In this document: positions 1 through 9,000 of the stretch, piece by piece
How positions within the stretch are numbered: the stretch's first letter is position 1
How the letters are laid out: each line of letters starts with the position of its first letter
Source: Anaerolineae bacterium
GTDB taxonomy: Bacteria; Chloroflexota; Anaerolineae; UBA1429
Direction of reading: 5' to 3'
DNA: 14,608 bases
Assembly: GCA_016928125.1 (NCBI GenBank)
Contig: JAFGLK010000255.1
Coordinates: 1-14,608 of the forward strand
Notes under the pieces: model-generated
The model's input: only the letters and a program-made list of their open reading frames with translations
Database searches by the model: none
Told to the model about the DNA's origin: nothing
Made by a program: the position numbers and the translations under genes

Positions 1-2
1 CC

Positions 3-617
3 GAACAAGTCGTCAATCTCATCCGCGAGCAAGGGGGCCAGGCGTTGGCGGTGCAGGCCGATGTGAGCCAGGCCGATCAGGCTGAGCGATTGATCGAGGC
101 GGCCCTGGCGGCCTATGGTACCGTCGACATCCTGGTCAACAACGCGGGCATCACCCGCGATACGCTTTTGATGCGCATGAGTCAGGACGACTGGGATGCG
201 GTGCTGAACACGAACCTCACGGGTGCGTTCCATTGCGTCAAAGCGGTGCAGCGCACCTTTCTGCGCAAACGAGCCGGGCGCATCATCAATATCAGCTCGG
301 TGGCGGGCGTGATGGGCAACGCCGGACAGGCGAACTATGCGGCGGCCAAGGCCGGATTGATCGGCTTTACCAAGTCTGTGGCGCGGGAACTGGGCTCGCG
401 CAACATCACGGCCAATGCCGTGGCCCCTGGCTTTGTGGAGACCGATATGACCAGCGCGCTCCCAACAGGGGTGTTGGAAGCGGCCAAGGCGCAGATACCA
501 CTGGGCCGTCTGGGGCAGCCGCAGGATGTGGCGGCGGTGGTGGCTTTTCTGGCCTCCGACGCGGCGGCATACGTCACGGGCCAAGTGATCTGCGTGGATG
601 GCGGCCTGGCGATGTAG
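3..617 (+). CDS. fabG: 3-oxoacyl-[acyl-carrier-protein] reductase FabG (5'-truncated)
   Basis: This is a short-chain dehydrogenase/reductase of the FabG type. FabG reduces 3-oxoacyl-ACP to 3-hydroxyacyl-ACP with NADPH in the cytoplasmic fatty-acid elongation cycle. The frame is open from base 3, and 204 residues are visible against a usual length near 245, so about 40 N-terminal residues with the TGxxxGIG cofactor motif lie upstream of the window. Visible SDR hallmarks are NNAG after the beta-4 strand, the Asn of LNTNLTGAF, the catalytic Ser of NISSVAG, the YAAAK Tyr/Lys pair, VAPGFVETDM, and the C-terminal VTGQVICVDGGLAM. TTG 45 is in frame but cannot be the real start, because conserved SDR sequence continues upstream of it. 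Another SDR reductase with a different substrate is possible, but the GFVETDM and VDGGLAM signatures favour FabG. The gene ends with TAG at 615-617, and no clear terminator follows. Confidence 0.93.
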   Translation, partial: EQVVNLIREQGGQALAVQADVSQADQAERLIEAALAAYGTVDILVNNAGITRDTLLMRMSQDDWDAVLNTNLTGAFHCVKAVQRTFLRKRAGRIINISSVAGVMGNAGQANYAAAKAGLIGFTKSVARELGSRNITANAVAPGFVETDMTSALPTGVLEAAKAQIPLGRLGQPQDVAAVVAFLASDAAAYVTGQVICVDGGLAM

Positions 618-702
618 AGGGTGGGGCCCCAAGGCGACGTCTGTCAGCGCTTGTGTGGCCGCGACGTGTTCTGATCCGCTACCCAAGTTTGGCGCCGTCG
701 TA

Positions 703-708
703 TATAAT
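703..708 (+). promoter_or_regulatory. Candidate -10 box upstream of the Yip1-family gene
   Basis: A perfect TATAAT stands in the 240-base gap between fabG and the next gene. I see no convincing -35 hexamer at 16-18 bases upstream, so this is only a candidate. It would give a leader of about 140 bases before the start codon at 858. Confidence 0.35.
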
Positions 709-841
709 GCACCGCGATAGACTCTGGATGGGTCCAGCCTCCCAGCCGGGATCTCTCGAGCATCATCTGGGTATTGGGCAACTGAAGGTCGTCATGGAAA
801 GCCTGATGAGGCGAGCTGGCGCCGGGTCAGCGGCAAGCACG

Positions 842-848
842 AAGGAGG
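842..848 (+). promoter_or_regulatory. Shine-Dalgarno site that decides the start at 858
   Basis: AAGGAGG lies 9 bases before ATG 858. The other in-frame ATG, at 849, directly abuts the SD with no spacer and is therefore unlikely to be used. Confidence 0.85.
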
Positions 849-857
849 ATGCACAGC

Positions 858-1397
858 ATGGTGGAAAAGATCATAGGACGAGTCATCCGCATCATCAAGC
901 TCGACCAGACGGTTTGGCCCGAGATCGAGCATGATGAAAAGGCTAACACCGAGGCAGCCGTCGTGGTCGTCGTAGCAGCCCTGCTCAGCGCCATTGGTGG
1001 CTTGATCGCCGGAGCGGGGTTCGGGGGCGCGATCATCACCCTGGTCTTGGGCGTTCTGCTCAACTGGCTCCTCTGGAGCTGGGTGACGATGTTCGTCGGC
1101 ACCCGCCTGTTCAAGGGAGAGGCGACCTTTTGGGAGATGGCGCGCACGATAGGCTACGCCAATGCCCCTCAGGCTCTGGGGCTATTCGCTTTCATCCCAT
1201 GTGTGGGCGCGATCATCGCCTTGATCGCGTTTGTGCTCTCGCTGCTAATCGGCTTTTTCGCCGTGCGCGAGGCGCTCGATCTGCCTACCGAGAAGGCGAT
1301 TCTCACGATTATCATCGGCTGGGTCGTGATCATCATCGTGAACGTGATCCTGGGCGCCATCGGCCTTACGGGCGCCTTTGCCCTCGGTCGCTTCTGA
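858..1397 (+). CDS. Yip1-family integral membrane protein
   Basis: A 179-residue, very hydrophobic protein with a short charged cytoplasmic N-terminus (MVEKIIGRVIRIIKLDQ) and about five predicted membrane segments, roughly residues 33-54, 56-79, 105-122, 124-138 and 147-170. The central segment with R-x-x-GYANAPQALGLFAFIPCVG and the later VREALDLPTEKA fit the bacterial Yip1 domain pattern (R..GYA..P...., then a V..AL.L...KA stretch between the last helices). Bacterial Yip1-like proteins have no firmly assigned biochemical role, so none is given here. The start is ATG 858, placed 9 bases after AAGGAGG. The gene appears to be monocistronic, because a strong hairpin terminator follows within 30 bases of its stop codon. 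There is no visible functional link to the glycan genes downstream. Confidence 0.75.
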   Translation: MVEKIIGRVIRIIKLDQTVWPEIEHDEKANTEAAVVVVVAALLSAIGGLIAGAGFGGAIITLVLGVLLNWLLWSWVTMFVGTRLFKGEATFWEMARTIGYANAPQALGLFAFIPCVGAIIALIAFVLSLLIGFFAVREALDLPTEKAILTIIIGWVVIIIVNVILGAIGLTGAFALGRF

Positions 1398-1423
1398 GAG
1401 CTCTGCACGTCAGGCGTACGACG

Positions 1424-1463
1424 AGCCCATCCATGGCTGCATAGGTCATGGATGGGCTTTCTT
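1424..1463 (+). terminator. Rho-independent terminator after the Yip1-family gene
   Basis: Perfect 12-bp inverted repeat, AGCCCATCCATG (1424-1435) and CATGGATGGGCT (1447-1458), around an 11-base loop, followed by a short T-rich run (TTCTT). The left flank has no A tract, so termination is expected mainly for rightward transcription. It separates the Yip1-family gene from the surface-glycan run. Confidence 0.85.
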
Positions 1464-1511
1464 GTCTGAGGCCGCCTCGATGAAAGGCTGCCCGCGGCCT
1501 CGGTTCGCATT

Positions 1512-1540
1512 TTCGCATCCCGCACCGAACGCTGTAGAAT
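1512..1540 (+). promoter_or_regulatory. Candidate promoter of the surface-glycan gene run
   Basis: TTCGCA (1512-1517) and TAGAAT (1535-1540) are separated by 17 bases. Each hexamer resembles the sigma-70 consensus only partly (4/6 and 5/6). The site falls after the terminator at 1424-1463 and before the first gene of the run, the expected place for a new promoter. Nothing else stands out in 1464-1682. Confidence 0.35.
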
Positions 1541-1682
1541 ATGGGGCGTTGCGCGAGCACGGGTTGCCTGAGGTCGATGCGATACTTCCCTCACGGCCTT
1601 TCCCGCGCTAGAGCTTGATTCATCTTCTGTTCATGGTCATCTGCTACGCTGGGGTTGATGCCTCCGCGCATGTGTATGTGGC

Positions 1683-3140
1683 ATGGCGCAAGGTAGCGTG
1701 GCGCTACGGATAGGTACTGGCTCGCTGATGCTCAAGCGCTCAAGCGTTCGATATATCGCTTCACTCTATGGTCTGGACATGCTCCTCACGGCGGCTGCTT
1801 TGTATGCCGCGCGTTGGTTGAGGATTCACTTGTCTTATGGCAGACCGCTGGACGCTGCGGGCGCCGCCCTGCCGTGGCCTCTGTTCGTGATGGCGCTGGT
1901 GATCTGGTCCATCACGCTGAGCGCTTTCAAGGTCTACGAGCCGGACCGCTTCGTCGATGGGCTGGCTGAGCTGCAGACGGTTGTGGCCGCCATCACCGTG
2001 GCGGTCGTCCTGTTCGCGGGCGCGCTTTACCTAAGCTATCGCGGACTCTCGCGCTTGCTCTTTCTCTACTTTTATCTGTTCGATGTGCTAGGCTGCGTCG
2101 CGGCGCGCGTCATCGTCCGCAGCGCGATGGGGCGCAGCGTTGAGAGCCATCGGCGCGGGGTGCTGATTCTGGGCGCGGGCGAGATCGGCCAGCGCATTGC
2201 ACGTACGCTCGCCTCGGCTCACTGGATGGGGCTTGAGGTGGTCGGTTACCTGGATGACGAGCCGGCCAAGGTTGGGCGCACCTTTGAGAGTTGCCCTGTG
2301 CTCGGCACGCTGAGCCAGGCCAAGGAGATCGTCTCACAAGCGGCTGTGCAGGAAGTCATCATTGCCTTGCCACTTGCGGCTCAGCACCGGTTGGCCAATC
2401 TGGTCAGCGAATTGGGGGCCCTGCCGGTGCATATCAAGATCGCCCCGGACTATTCAGATCTGGTGCTGCTCTCCAGCACCTGGGAGCGACTCGGGGGCGT
2501 GCTCCTTGTGGGCCTCAAAGAGCCAGCCATGGCCCCGCTAGACCGGCTGATCAAAAGGGCCTTCGATCTGGTTGCGTCTGTACTTGCTTTGTTAGCTCTG
2601 GCGCCTCTGATGGCGCTGATCGCGCTGGCGGTGAGGCTCACCTCGCCAGGCTCTGCCTTCTATGGAAGCCAGCGCATCGGCGAGGGAGGCCGGCTCTTTG
2701 TGATGCACAAATTCCGCACCATGCTCGAAGGCGCCGATCAGGAAGAGGCCGCCTTGATCCGAGAGACAGCGGACGGCAGACTGCTCTTCGACAAGCGCGA
2801 GAATGATCCGCGCGTGACGCCTGTGGGCAAGATTCTGCGGCGCTACAGTCTGGACGAGCTGCCCCAGCTTCTCAACGTGCTCAAGGGCGAGATGAGTCTG
2901 GTGGGGCCGCGGCCCGAGCTGCCAGCCCTGGTTGCGCGCTATGAGCCGTGGCAGCAACTGCGCTTCAGCGTACCCCAGGGCATCACTGGCTGGTGGCAGA
3001 TCTCGGGGCGCAGCAGCAAGGCCAAATACCTGCATGTGGAGGACGACCTCTACTACATCCGTCACTATTCCCTGCTACTAGACTGGCAGATCCTCTGGCG
3101 CACTCTGGGCGCGGTTCTCAAGGGCAAGGGGGCTTTCTAG
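1683..3140 (+). CDS. Polyprenyl-phosphate sugar-1-phosphate transferase (exopolysaccharide initiation, WbaP/CpsE type)
   Basis: A polyprenyl-phosphate hexose-1-phosphate transferase. It starts a lipid-linked glycan by moving a sugar phosphate from a nucleotide sugar to undecaprenyl phosphate at the inner membrane face. It has 485 residues, a normal length. Four N-terminal membrane segments lie at roughly 23-45, 64-82, 98-117 and 124-146. A Rossmann-like CoA_binding_3 domain follows, with GAGEIG at 164-169 and VVGYLDDEP near 186-194. The catalytic bacterial sugar transferase domain spans 291-485, with KRAFDL, a membrane re-entrant stretch, QRIGEGG (330-336), KFRTM (343-347), SLDELPQLLNVLKGEMSLVGPRPE with the Asp-Glu dyad at 391-392, and the typical KGKGAF end. 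The start is uncertain: ATG 1683 lacks an SD, and ATG 1728 (MLKRSSVRY...) begins more like relatives but has only a weak, distant AGGT. The sugar (glucose, galactose or other) cannot be read from sequence. It heads the run of exported proteins 48 bases upstream of the next gene. Confidence 0.92.
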   Translation: MAQGSVALRIGTGSLMLKRSSVRYIASLYGLDMLLTAAALYAARWLRIHLSYGRPLDAAGAALPWPLFVMALVIWSITLSAFKVYEPDRFVDGLAELQTVVAAITVAVVLFAGALYLSYRGLSRLLFLYFYLFDVLGCVAARVIVRSAMGRSVESHRRGVLILGAGEIGQRIARTLASAHWMGLEVVGYLDDEPAKVGRTFESCPVLGTLSQAKEIVSQAAVQEVIIALPLAAQHRLANLVSELGALPVHIKIAPDYSDLVLLSSTWERLGGVLLVGLKEPAMAPLDRLIKRAFDLVASVLALLALAPLMALIALAVRLTSPGSAFYGSQRIGEGGRLFVMHKFRTMLEGADQEEAALIRETADGRLLFDKRENDPRVTPVGKILRRYSLDELPQLLNVLKGEMSLVGPRPELPALVARYEPWQQLRFSVPQGITGWWQISGRSSKAKYLHVEDDLYYIRHYSLLLDWQILWRTLGAVLKGKGAF

Positions 3141-3174
3141 AGCCAGGACGAGTTCTTTGTCGTCAGATAAGTCT

Positions 3175-3180
3175 GGGAGA
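3175..3180 (+). promoter_or_regulatory. Ribosome binding site for the start at 3189
   Basis: GGGAGA lies 8 bases before ATG 3189. An ATG at 3185 is out of frame with the gene. Confidence 0.6.
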
Positions 3181-3188
3181 GTGGATGC

Positions 3189-4253
3189 ATGCAGCAGGCC
3201 AAATTCCATATCCTATTCGCGCTAGCTCTCATCATGCTGGGGGTTGCGCCATATGCCAGCCTGGCCGAACAGCCCTATGAGGTTGGGCTCCGCACCAGCA
3301 CCTTTACCATGGTCGTGGTAGATCAGCATGGGGTGCCCACCCAAGGGGCGGTGGTCACCGTTCGGCAGTATGACGGGGCCGTGGGGCCGATGGTAGAGCA
3401 AAAGACCACCAATGCCGATGGGGCAGCCTATCTGCAGCTCGACGCCAGCCGCCCGAAATATGTGGTCGAGGTGACTTACCGCGATCATGGGAGCAACGAG
3501 TGGTGGTGGTACGGCTATATCCTGACGCCGGATTGGTCCTCTGCGTACAAGCAGGTGCAGCGCATGGACCCATGGATCGATACGGTGACCTTGCCGACCG
3601 CCGCACTGATCGTTGACGAGCCCCAGACGGTGCAGGTGACGATCGGCCACGGCTACACCGATACCGACTGGCGTCTCTACATTCGGGTGCGCATGTGGAT
3701 CGATGACGACGGCCTGGCGCCCTACCTCTATGAGATGGTCTCTGAGACCCAATCTCTCTACGAGGGTATCTCGCCCTTTGAGCTCAGCTTCACGCCGGAT
3801 GCGCCGGGTCATTACCGGGTGCGTTTCATGGTCGAGCGCAATTGGGAGGATACCGACTGGTACGTGGCTGACGAGGGCGGATTCAGTTGGGAGCTGGATG
3901 TCGAGAGCTCGCCGCCGCTGGCGTGCGTGATCACAGGAAGCGCTTTCGTGGATTGGAATCGCGACGCCGTGAGAGGCCAGGGCGAAAGCGCAGCGCCCGC
4001 CGTCCCCGTCGTTCTGCATGATGCCGCCATGACGCCTTTGCGTACGGTGCACACCGACACGGAGGGCATCTATCGTTTTGAGCAGGTCGAGCCCGGCTCG
4101 TACCGGATCGGCCTCGAGGATGTGCCGAGGGGCTGGGTCTACGCTGGCCCCGTACACGAATTGGAGTGCGCCGAGGGCATGACCTACGAGGATCTGGATT
4201 TTCCCTTGTGGGTGCGATACGTGTGCTTGCCGCTAGTCCAATCCGCACCATAG
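3189..4253 (+). CDS. Exported three-domain beta-sandwich protein with SdrD_B-like domain
   Basis: A 354-residue exported protein with no enzyme motif. A signal peptide covers residues 1-26 (hydrophobic core ILFALALIMLGVAPYA, likely cleavage after SLA). Residues 37-135 resemble a bacterial Ig-like or carboxypeptidase-regulatory-like fold (VVVDQHGVPTQGAVVTV, then a TTNADGAAYLQL turn). Residues 138-238 look like a second beta-sandwich, with FTPDAPGHYRVRF. Residues 246-330 match the SdrD_B-like pattern (ITGSAFVDWNRDAVRGQGES, then TDTEGIYRFEQVEPGSYRIGL). The middle is rich in Trp and contains a DTDW motif twice (residues 158-161 and 221-224). The C-terminus, VRYVCLPLVQSAP, is a divergent form of the LPL tail seen in the next three genes. 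It lies 48 bases after the transferase gene and 19 bases before the next start, consistent with one transcript. Function unknown; a structural or adhesive surface role is likely. Confidence 0.8.
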   Translation: MQQAKFHILFALALIMLGVAPYASLAEQPYEVGLRTSTFTMVVVDQHGVPTQGAVVTVRQYDGAVGPMVEQKTTNADGAAYLQLDASRPKYVVEVTYRDHGSNEWWWYGYILTPDWSSAYKQVQRMDPWIDTVTLPTAALIVDEPQTVQVTIGHGYTDTDWRLYIRVRMWIDDDGLAPYLYEMVSETQSLYEGISPFELSFTPDAPGHYRVRFMVERNWEDTDWYVADEGGFSWELDVESSPPLACVITGSAFVDWNRDAVRGQGESAAPAVPVVLHDAAMTPLRTVHTDTEGIYRFEQVEPGSYRIGLEDVPRGWVYAGPVHELECAEGMTYEDLDFPLWVRYVCLPLVQSAP

Positions 4254-4271
4254 AGTTTCGACTTTTCGTTC

Positions 4272-5996
4272 TTGCGGAGGTATCCACTGACTCGGCCGTC
4301 ATCGCCAGTCCATTCGAAAAGGAACAACGCACTTGGAGGCCAGGCATCCCTGAGGCGTGTCTCGGGAGGTGTCCTACTCGGGCTGTGTCTGCTCGCCATG
4401 GTGGTGGGCGACCGTTCTGGGACATGGGCGGCATACCCAGAAGAGCTCAAGTCCTCAAGCTGGAGCCCTGGCCTCTATCACGATATTCAGGACGGTGTAG
4501 AGGGCGAAGGCCACCAGGGGGCATCGCTTGGGGCCAACGCGGTCATCATCCGCGTGGAGCCAGCGGCCCGTACCGTGACGGTTGGGGAGCGCTTTCTGTT
4601 GAGCGTCTCTGCCGATACTGGCGGCGAGGCGGTCTATGGCATCGAGTGCGATCTAGGCTTTGATAGCGCCTATCTGGAGGCCATAGCCATCACGCCGGCA
4701 AGTGGCTTCTCCAGAATCTACGAATCCAAGCTCCTCTCCGGAACGGTCATCTACAAAGCCGGGGTGGAGCCCGGTTCTGATCCGCTGACCGGCTCTGTGC
4801 ATCTCTACAGCTTGACCCTGGATGCGCTTCAGGCCACGGCGGGAACGACGTTGGCCTTCTCGCTCATCAAGGTTGGGGGGGCCAGCGGGCAACTGCCATC
4901 GGCGGGCGAGGCTGGCAGTGTGGTGATCCAGATGCCCACGGCCACGCCCACGCCGAGCCCGACAGCCACGGCCACTCCGACCCTCACGGCGAGCCCGACG
5001 CCTCTGCCCACAGACACCCCTAGGCCGACGGCTGTGCCCCAGACAACGACGTTCGATGTGATCCAGGACACCACGATCAATGCCTGGGCGCCAGATGCAG
5101 AGAATGGCGGGGCCCACTCGCTGAATGTGCGCTCGTTGGGCGTGCAGCGTGCACTGCTCGCGTTCGATCTCACCGCCGGAGCGCACAGCATCCCGAGCGA
5201 TGCCACGGTCGTCGAGGCCCGCTTGCGTCTCTACAATACGACGATCGACAAGCCCCCGATCCAGATTGCTGCTTATGGCCTCAAGCGAGGCTGGGTCGAA
5301 CATGAGGCCACCTGGCAGATTGCCGCCGAGCAGGAAGGGGCAGCATGGGGCACTCCAGGCGCCGAGGACACCCTCAGCGATCGAGACGCGATGGCTCAGG
5401 ATCGGATCGTGATCTCCCAGGAGAGTTGGCACGAGTGGGATGTGACCGAACTGGCGCAGCGCTGGGCCCAGTATCCGGAGACGAACCATGGGATCCTTCT
5501 CGTGGGTGAGGAGGGGGCATCGGTGCTCTATGCCTTGGCCTCGCGAGAGTACAATGGGGGCAGCCACAAGGCGCAGTTGGTGCTGACTTGGCGCCCATCT
5601 GATCCTGGGGCTAGCCCGACCGCCACGCCCACAGCAACCTACTCTCATCCCGGCGTGTTGCAGGGCTATGTGTTTGAGGATTCCGACGGCGACGGCCATC
5701 CCGGTCCTGATGAGGGTGTCGTCGGGGGTGTGATCCGAGCGCGGTTGGATGCTCCGTCTGGTGCGCAGACGACCTGCACCAGCGACGGCCAGGGGCGCTA
5801 TCGCTGTGCAGATCTGGAATGGGGATGGTACTGGCTGAGGCTCGTTGTTGTGCCGAGCGGCTATCGGGCTGTGACCGAGGGCGACCTGCACGTGCCGATT
5901 GAGCCCGGCGCGACGCCAGAGGATGTGAATTTTCAGGTAGCCTCAGCTGTTGGGACCGGGCGCATTTGGCTGCCCCTCGTCTTGCGGGATGCGTAG
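4272..5996 (+). CDS. Exported cohesin-like / DNRLRE / SdrD_B-like surface protein with LPLV tail
   Basis: A 574-residue modular exported protein. Residues 1-53 hold a long basic n-region and a signal core (GGVLLGLCLLAMVVG, likely cleavage after TWA). Residues 90-221 read as a cohesin-like domain: VTVGERFLLSVSAD, then YGIECDLGFDSAYLEAI, then SVHLYSLTLDALQA. Residues 222-257 are a Thr/Pro linker. Residues 258-441 form a DNRLRE (CBM96-type) module with the marks RALLAFDL, GLKRGWVEHEATW, WDVTELAQRWAQYPETNHGILL. After a second Thr/Pro linker comes an SdrD_B-like domain (462-555; GYVFEDSDGDGHPGPDEG). The protein ends in GRIWLPLVLRDA. The start is uncertain: TTG 4272 is the outermost candidate, a GGAGG at 4276-4280 points to an in-frame CTG at 4287, and the only nearby ATG (4398) falls inside the signal core. 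It is probably a non-catalytic binding or scaffold protein. Cohesin domains bind dockerins, and one lies in the next gene. Confidence 0.82.
   Translation: MRRYPLTRPSSPVHSKRNNALGGQASLRRVSGGVLLGLCLLAMVVGDRSGTWAAYPEELKSSSWSPGLYHDIQDGVEGEGHQGASLGANAVIIRVEPAARTVTVGERFLLSVSADTGGEAVYGIECDLGFDSAYLEAIAITPASGFSRIYESKLLSGTVIYKAGVEPGSDPLTGSVHLYSLTLDALQATAGTTLAFSLIKVGGASGQLPSAGEAGSVVIQMPTATPTPSPTATATPTLTASPTPLPTDTPRPTAVPQTTTFDVIQDTTINAWAPDAENGGAHSLNVRSLGVQRALLAFDLTAGAHSIPSDATVVEARLRLYNTTIDKPPIQIAAYGLKRGWVEHEATWQIAAEQEGAAWGTPGAEDTLSDRDAMAQDRIVISQESWHEWDVTELAQRWAQYPETNHGILLVGEEGASVLYALASREYNGGSHKAQLVLTWRPSDPGASPTATPTATYSHPGVLQGYVFEDSDGDGHPGPDEGVVGGVIRARLDAPSGAQTTCTSDGQGRYRCADLEWGWYWLRLVVVPSGYRAVTEGDLHVPIEPGATPEDVNFQVASAVGTGRIWLPLVLRDA
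4923..5043 (+). repeat. Thr/Pro-rich linker coding stretch
   Basis: An imperfect run of ACG/CCG/ACC/CCC-type codons encodes a TPTPSPTATATPT-like linker between the cohesin-like and DNRLRE modules. Such linkers are flexible and are common O-glycosylation targets in secreted bacterial proteins. Whether this one is glycosylated is unknown. Confidence 0.7.
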
Positions 5997-6078
5997 CGCA
6001 TGTCCCATCCAACGTCCTATCGGTCCGGGCGCCCTGCGGGCCGACACGCTGATCCGATTCTTCTGAACTGAGTAGGTG

Positions 6079-9000
6079 ATGCACGTGTCTGGGTTGCTTG
6101 TAACAAAATGGAGACGACGGTCGCGCATCATATCCCGCGGCGGCCCAGTGAGCAGGCATCTTCCCGCCCTGGGAATTCGCCGGCTTGTGCCAAGTATGAT
6201 TCTGGCCCTCATCGGCCTGGCCCTGATGTGGCCTGGCGGCTCACTTGCAGATGCCCCTGGCCGGCTGCATGAAGCCCGCTTTGAATACCGGCTCGACTGG
6301 GAACGCCTGCCCGACTGGGTGACGCTGCGCGACGTGACGCTCGTCGTCGATGTTGGCCCTGCACTGGATGTGATCGCCCTGGGTGATGGGCAGATCGTGC
6401 CCTGTAACTATGATGGCCAGCGTGCGCTGATCACGACCCATGCGGAGAATGTTCAGGTCTGGGTGACCGCCCCCGAGCGCGCGCTGGAGGAGATGGGCGA
6501 TGTCACCGTGGCGACGCTGCGAGGCGACAAGCGCTGGGCGCTGAGCCTCACGTTGGATGACGGCTACCTCAACCAGGCGACCACAGGGAAGGATCTCCTC
6601 GATCGGTACGGCTACAAGGCCAGCATTGCGGTGATCGGGTCGCGCATCGGCATCGAATTCAACGGTGATTTGTACGCCAGCGCCGCGCACCTGCAGGATC
6701 TCGTCGCGGATGGGTGGCAACTCGCCAATCACACCTATTCCCACTACTATGCTCAAGACATCGGCGACAGCGCTGCCGTTGTGGCGGATATCGAAGCGAC
6801 GAATCGCGCGATCATGGACGCGGTCCCCGGCTATGTACCGACCATGTTCACATCGCCCTATGTGGATCCGGATTTCGAGCCGATCATCCAGGCACACTAT
6901 GAGGAACTCGGCCTGTATCTGCTCCAGACCCTCGCATGGGAGGGCAAGCGCGTTGATCCGGGATACGGGGGGGTCACCACAACGCTCACGTCCATCGGGC
7001 GAACCAGCCTGTTGCACGATGGCTCCCAATTCGATGAGGTCCATCGCTGGCTCCACAATGAGCCGGGCAGTCACTGGTGGTTGAGCCTGCACACCCATGA
7101 GGTATGGCCCGTCTGTGATTGCGTGGAGATCGGCCTAGACCGACTCTACTACACCTATGGGGCCGGGGGGATCGATGATGTCTGGGTTGCGCCGGCGCCC
7201 GAGGTACACCAGTACCTGCTGGCTCGCGATCACGTGCAACTGACCGAGACCAGCCGTGAGATGCACCGTCGGCCCCCATCGACCTGGCACTTGCCTACCG
7301 CGTCGCCGGGACCCGTGCTCGAGACCGTCCGGTTCCAACGGGGCGTCAACGGCTACGATGGCACCCGTGATGCTTATATTGACGCGAACAATGCGGACAC
7401 GAATCGGGGATACAGCGCAGGGCTGGTCGTTCAGACGCTGAATGAGATCGACAGCCTGATTGGCTTTGATGTGGCGAGCGTGCCTCAAGAGGCCATCCTC
7501 GATCGAGCCATCTTGCGGCTCTATGGCCTCTCCAGCGATGACAAGGCATTCTGCCTTGACGCTCATCCCTTGCTGCGAGACTGGCGCCAGCTCGAGGTCA
7601 CGTGGAAGCAGGCGCGCGACGGCGTGGCCTGGCAAATTTCTGGCGCAGCGGGCTCGTCCGATCGTGTGCCCGAGCACGTAGGCTTACGCGGCCTCGCCCA
7701 AGGCGGGAATCGCTGGTATGCGATCGATCTCACCGAGGCGGCGCAGGGCTGGGTTGCGCAACCTGAAACCAATCATGGCGTCATGCTGATCGGATCGGGC
7801 AATGTGGCCAAGCGGATCTCCATGGCCGATTCAGAGTATCCGGCCATAGAACTCAGGCCCATGCTCGAGATCGTGTATCATCTGCCGTCAGAGCCGGAGC
7901 CGATCAGGCCACGCCCAGGCGGGGCCAGCGTGCTCGGCCAGCTCGCGATTCCAGGTCGCGGGGAGCCCCCATCCGCGGCCTGGAGCGTGCCGATCAGCGT
8001 CACGGTTCGAGCCGCCCATGACGGCGATCTGGTCTACAAGCAGAGCCTGCTCAGCGGGGCGAGTGGCGAGTTCGCGACCGATGGCCTGGCGCCCGGTCGC
8101 TATGATGTGACTGTTGAGGCCGCTCAGGCCTTGCGGATGATTTGGCCGGGAGTCGAGCTAACGTCAGGATCGAACCTGCTTCAATCTCGCCCCTTGGTGA
8201 TGGGCGATGTGGTCCAGGACGGGCATATCACCGCGCGCGACTGGGCTGCGGTTCTCGCGTCCTATGACGCGCGGCTTGGCGAGACCGCCTACAATGCCGC
8301 GGCTGATCTGAATGCCGATGGGATCATCGATATTCTCGACATGGCGTTTGTGTATGAGAACTATGGCCTTTATGGCGCCGTGATCCAAACGGAGGCGCCT
8401 GAGACACATTCGGTCTATGTTCCAGGTGTGTGGAGCCTGGAACCTTCCCCACAGGCTGCCGCAGGACTTCAGACACCGTCTCTCACAGGCGCCGCCTATG
8501 AGGCGAAAGCCCTGACCCTTGGAATCGTGGGCCATTTTTCTCTGGCCTCGTCGGCCTTCGAGGCGCGCGATGTGCGCGTCCGAGATGGCTATGCCTATCT
8601 GGCTTTGGCGACCTGGTATACACAGCAACCGAGCGACCCTTTTCTCACCGTGGTGGATGTGCGAGACCCCGCATCGCCGCGCTTCGCCACGGCAGCGCTC
8701 GGGCTATGCTGGGAGGCTGACGAGCTGTGGATCGAAGGCGACAAGGTGTTTGTGGCGAAAAAGGGCTGGGGTGTGGACATCTTCGGCCTGGGCAACCCAG
8801 ATCGACTCGAGCATCTCGGAGAATTCTTCGACAGGGACAAGGAGCGTCCCATCGCCAAGGGTCTGCACGTCACAGGCGATATGCTCTACGTGGCAGATGA
8901 GCTTTATGGTCTTCAGGTCGTCGATGCGAGCGAGCCATCGAGCCCTACCTTGATGGGCAGCTATGACGGCATCTTTGGAGAGGGTATCTGGTGCGACGGG

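Noticed and set aside
233..934. A 233-codon plus-strand frame overlapping fabG and the next gene's start
   Set aside because: Gly/Arg-rich low-complexity translation out of frame with a certain SDR gene. Not a gene.
1378..1611. A 77-codon plus-strand frame across the terminator hairpin
   Set aside because: It runs through a perfect terminator stem, lacks an SD and shows no similarity to anything recognised.
3222..4157. A 311-codon minus-strand open frame opposite the first exported protein
   Set aside because: It has no SD or domain and is fully contained in a gene with a clear signal peptide and domain pattern. Shadow frame.
4653..5891. A 412-codon open frame on the minus strand opposite the cohesin/DNRLRE gene
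   Set aside because: It mirrors the codon pattern of the plus-strand gene in high-GC DNA, shows no recognisable domain and is low in complexity (Arg/Gly/His rich). Treated as a shadow frame.
6021..6043. Hairpin CGGTCC/GGGCCG in the 82-base gap before the deacetylase-propeller gene
   Set aside because: Only 6 bp including one G-U pair, and no T run after it. Not convincing as a terminator or attenuator.
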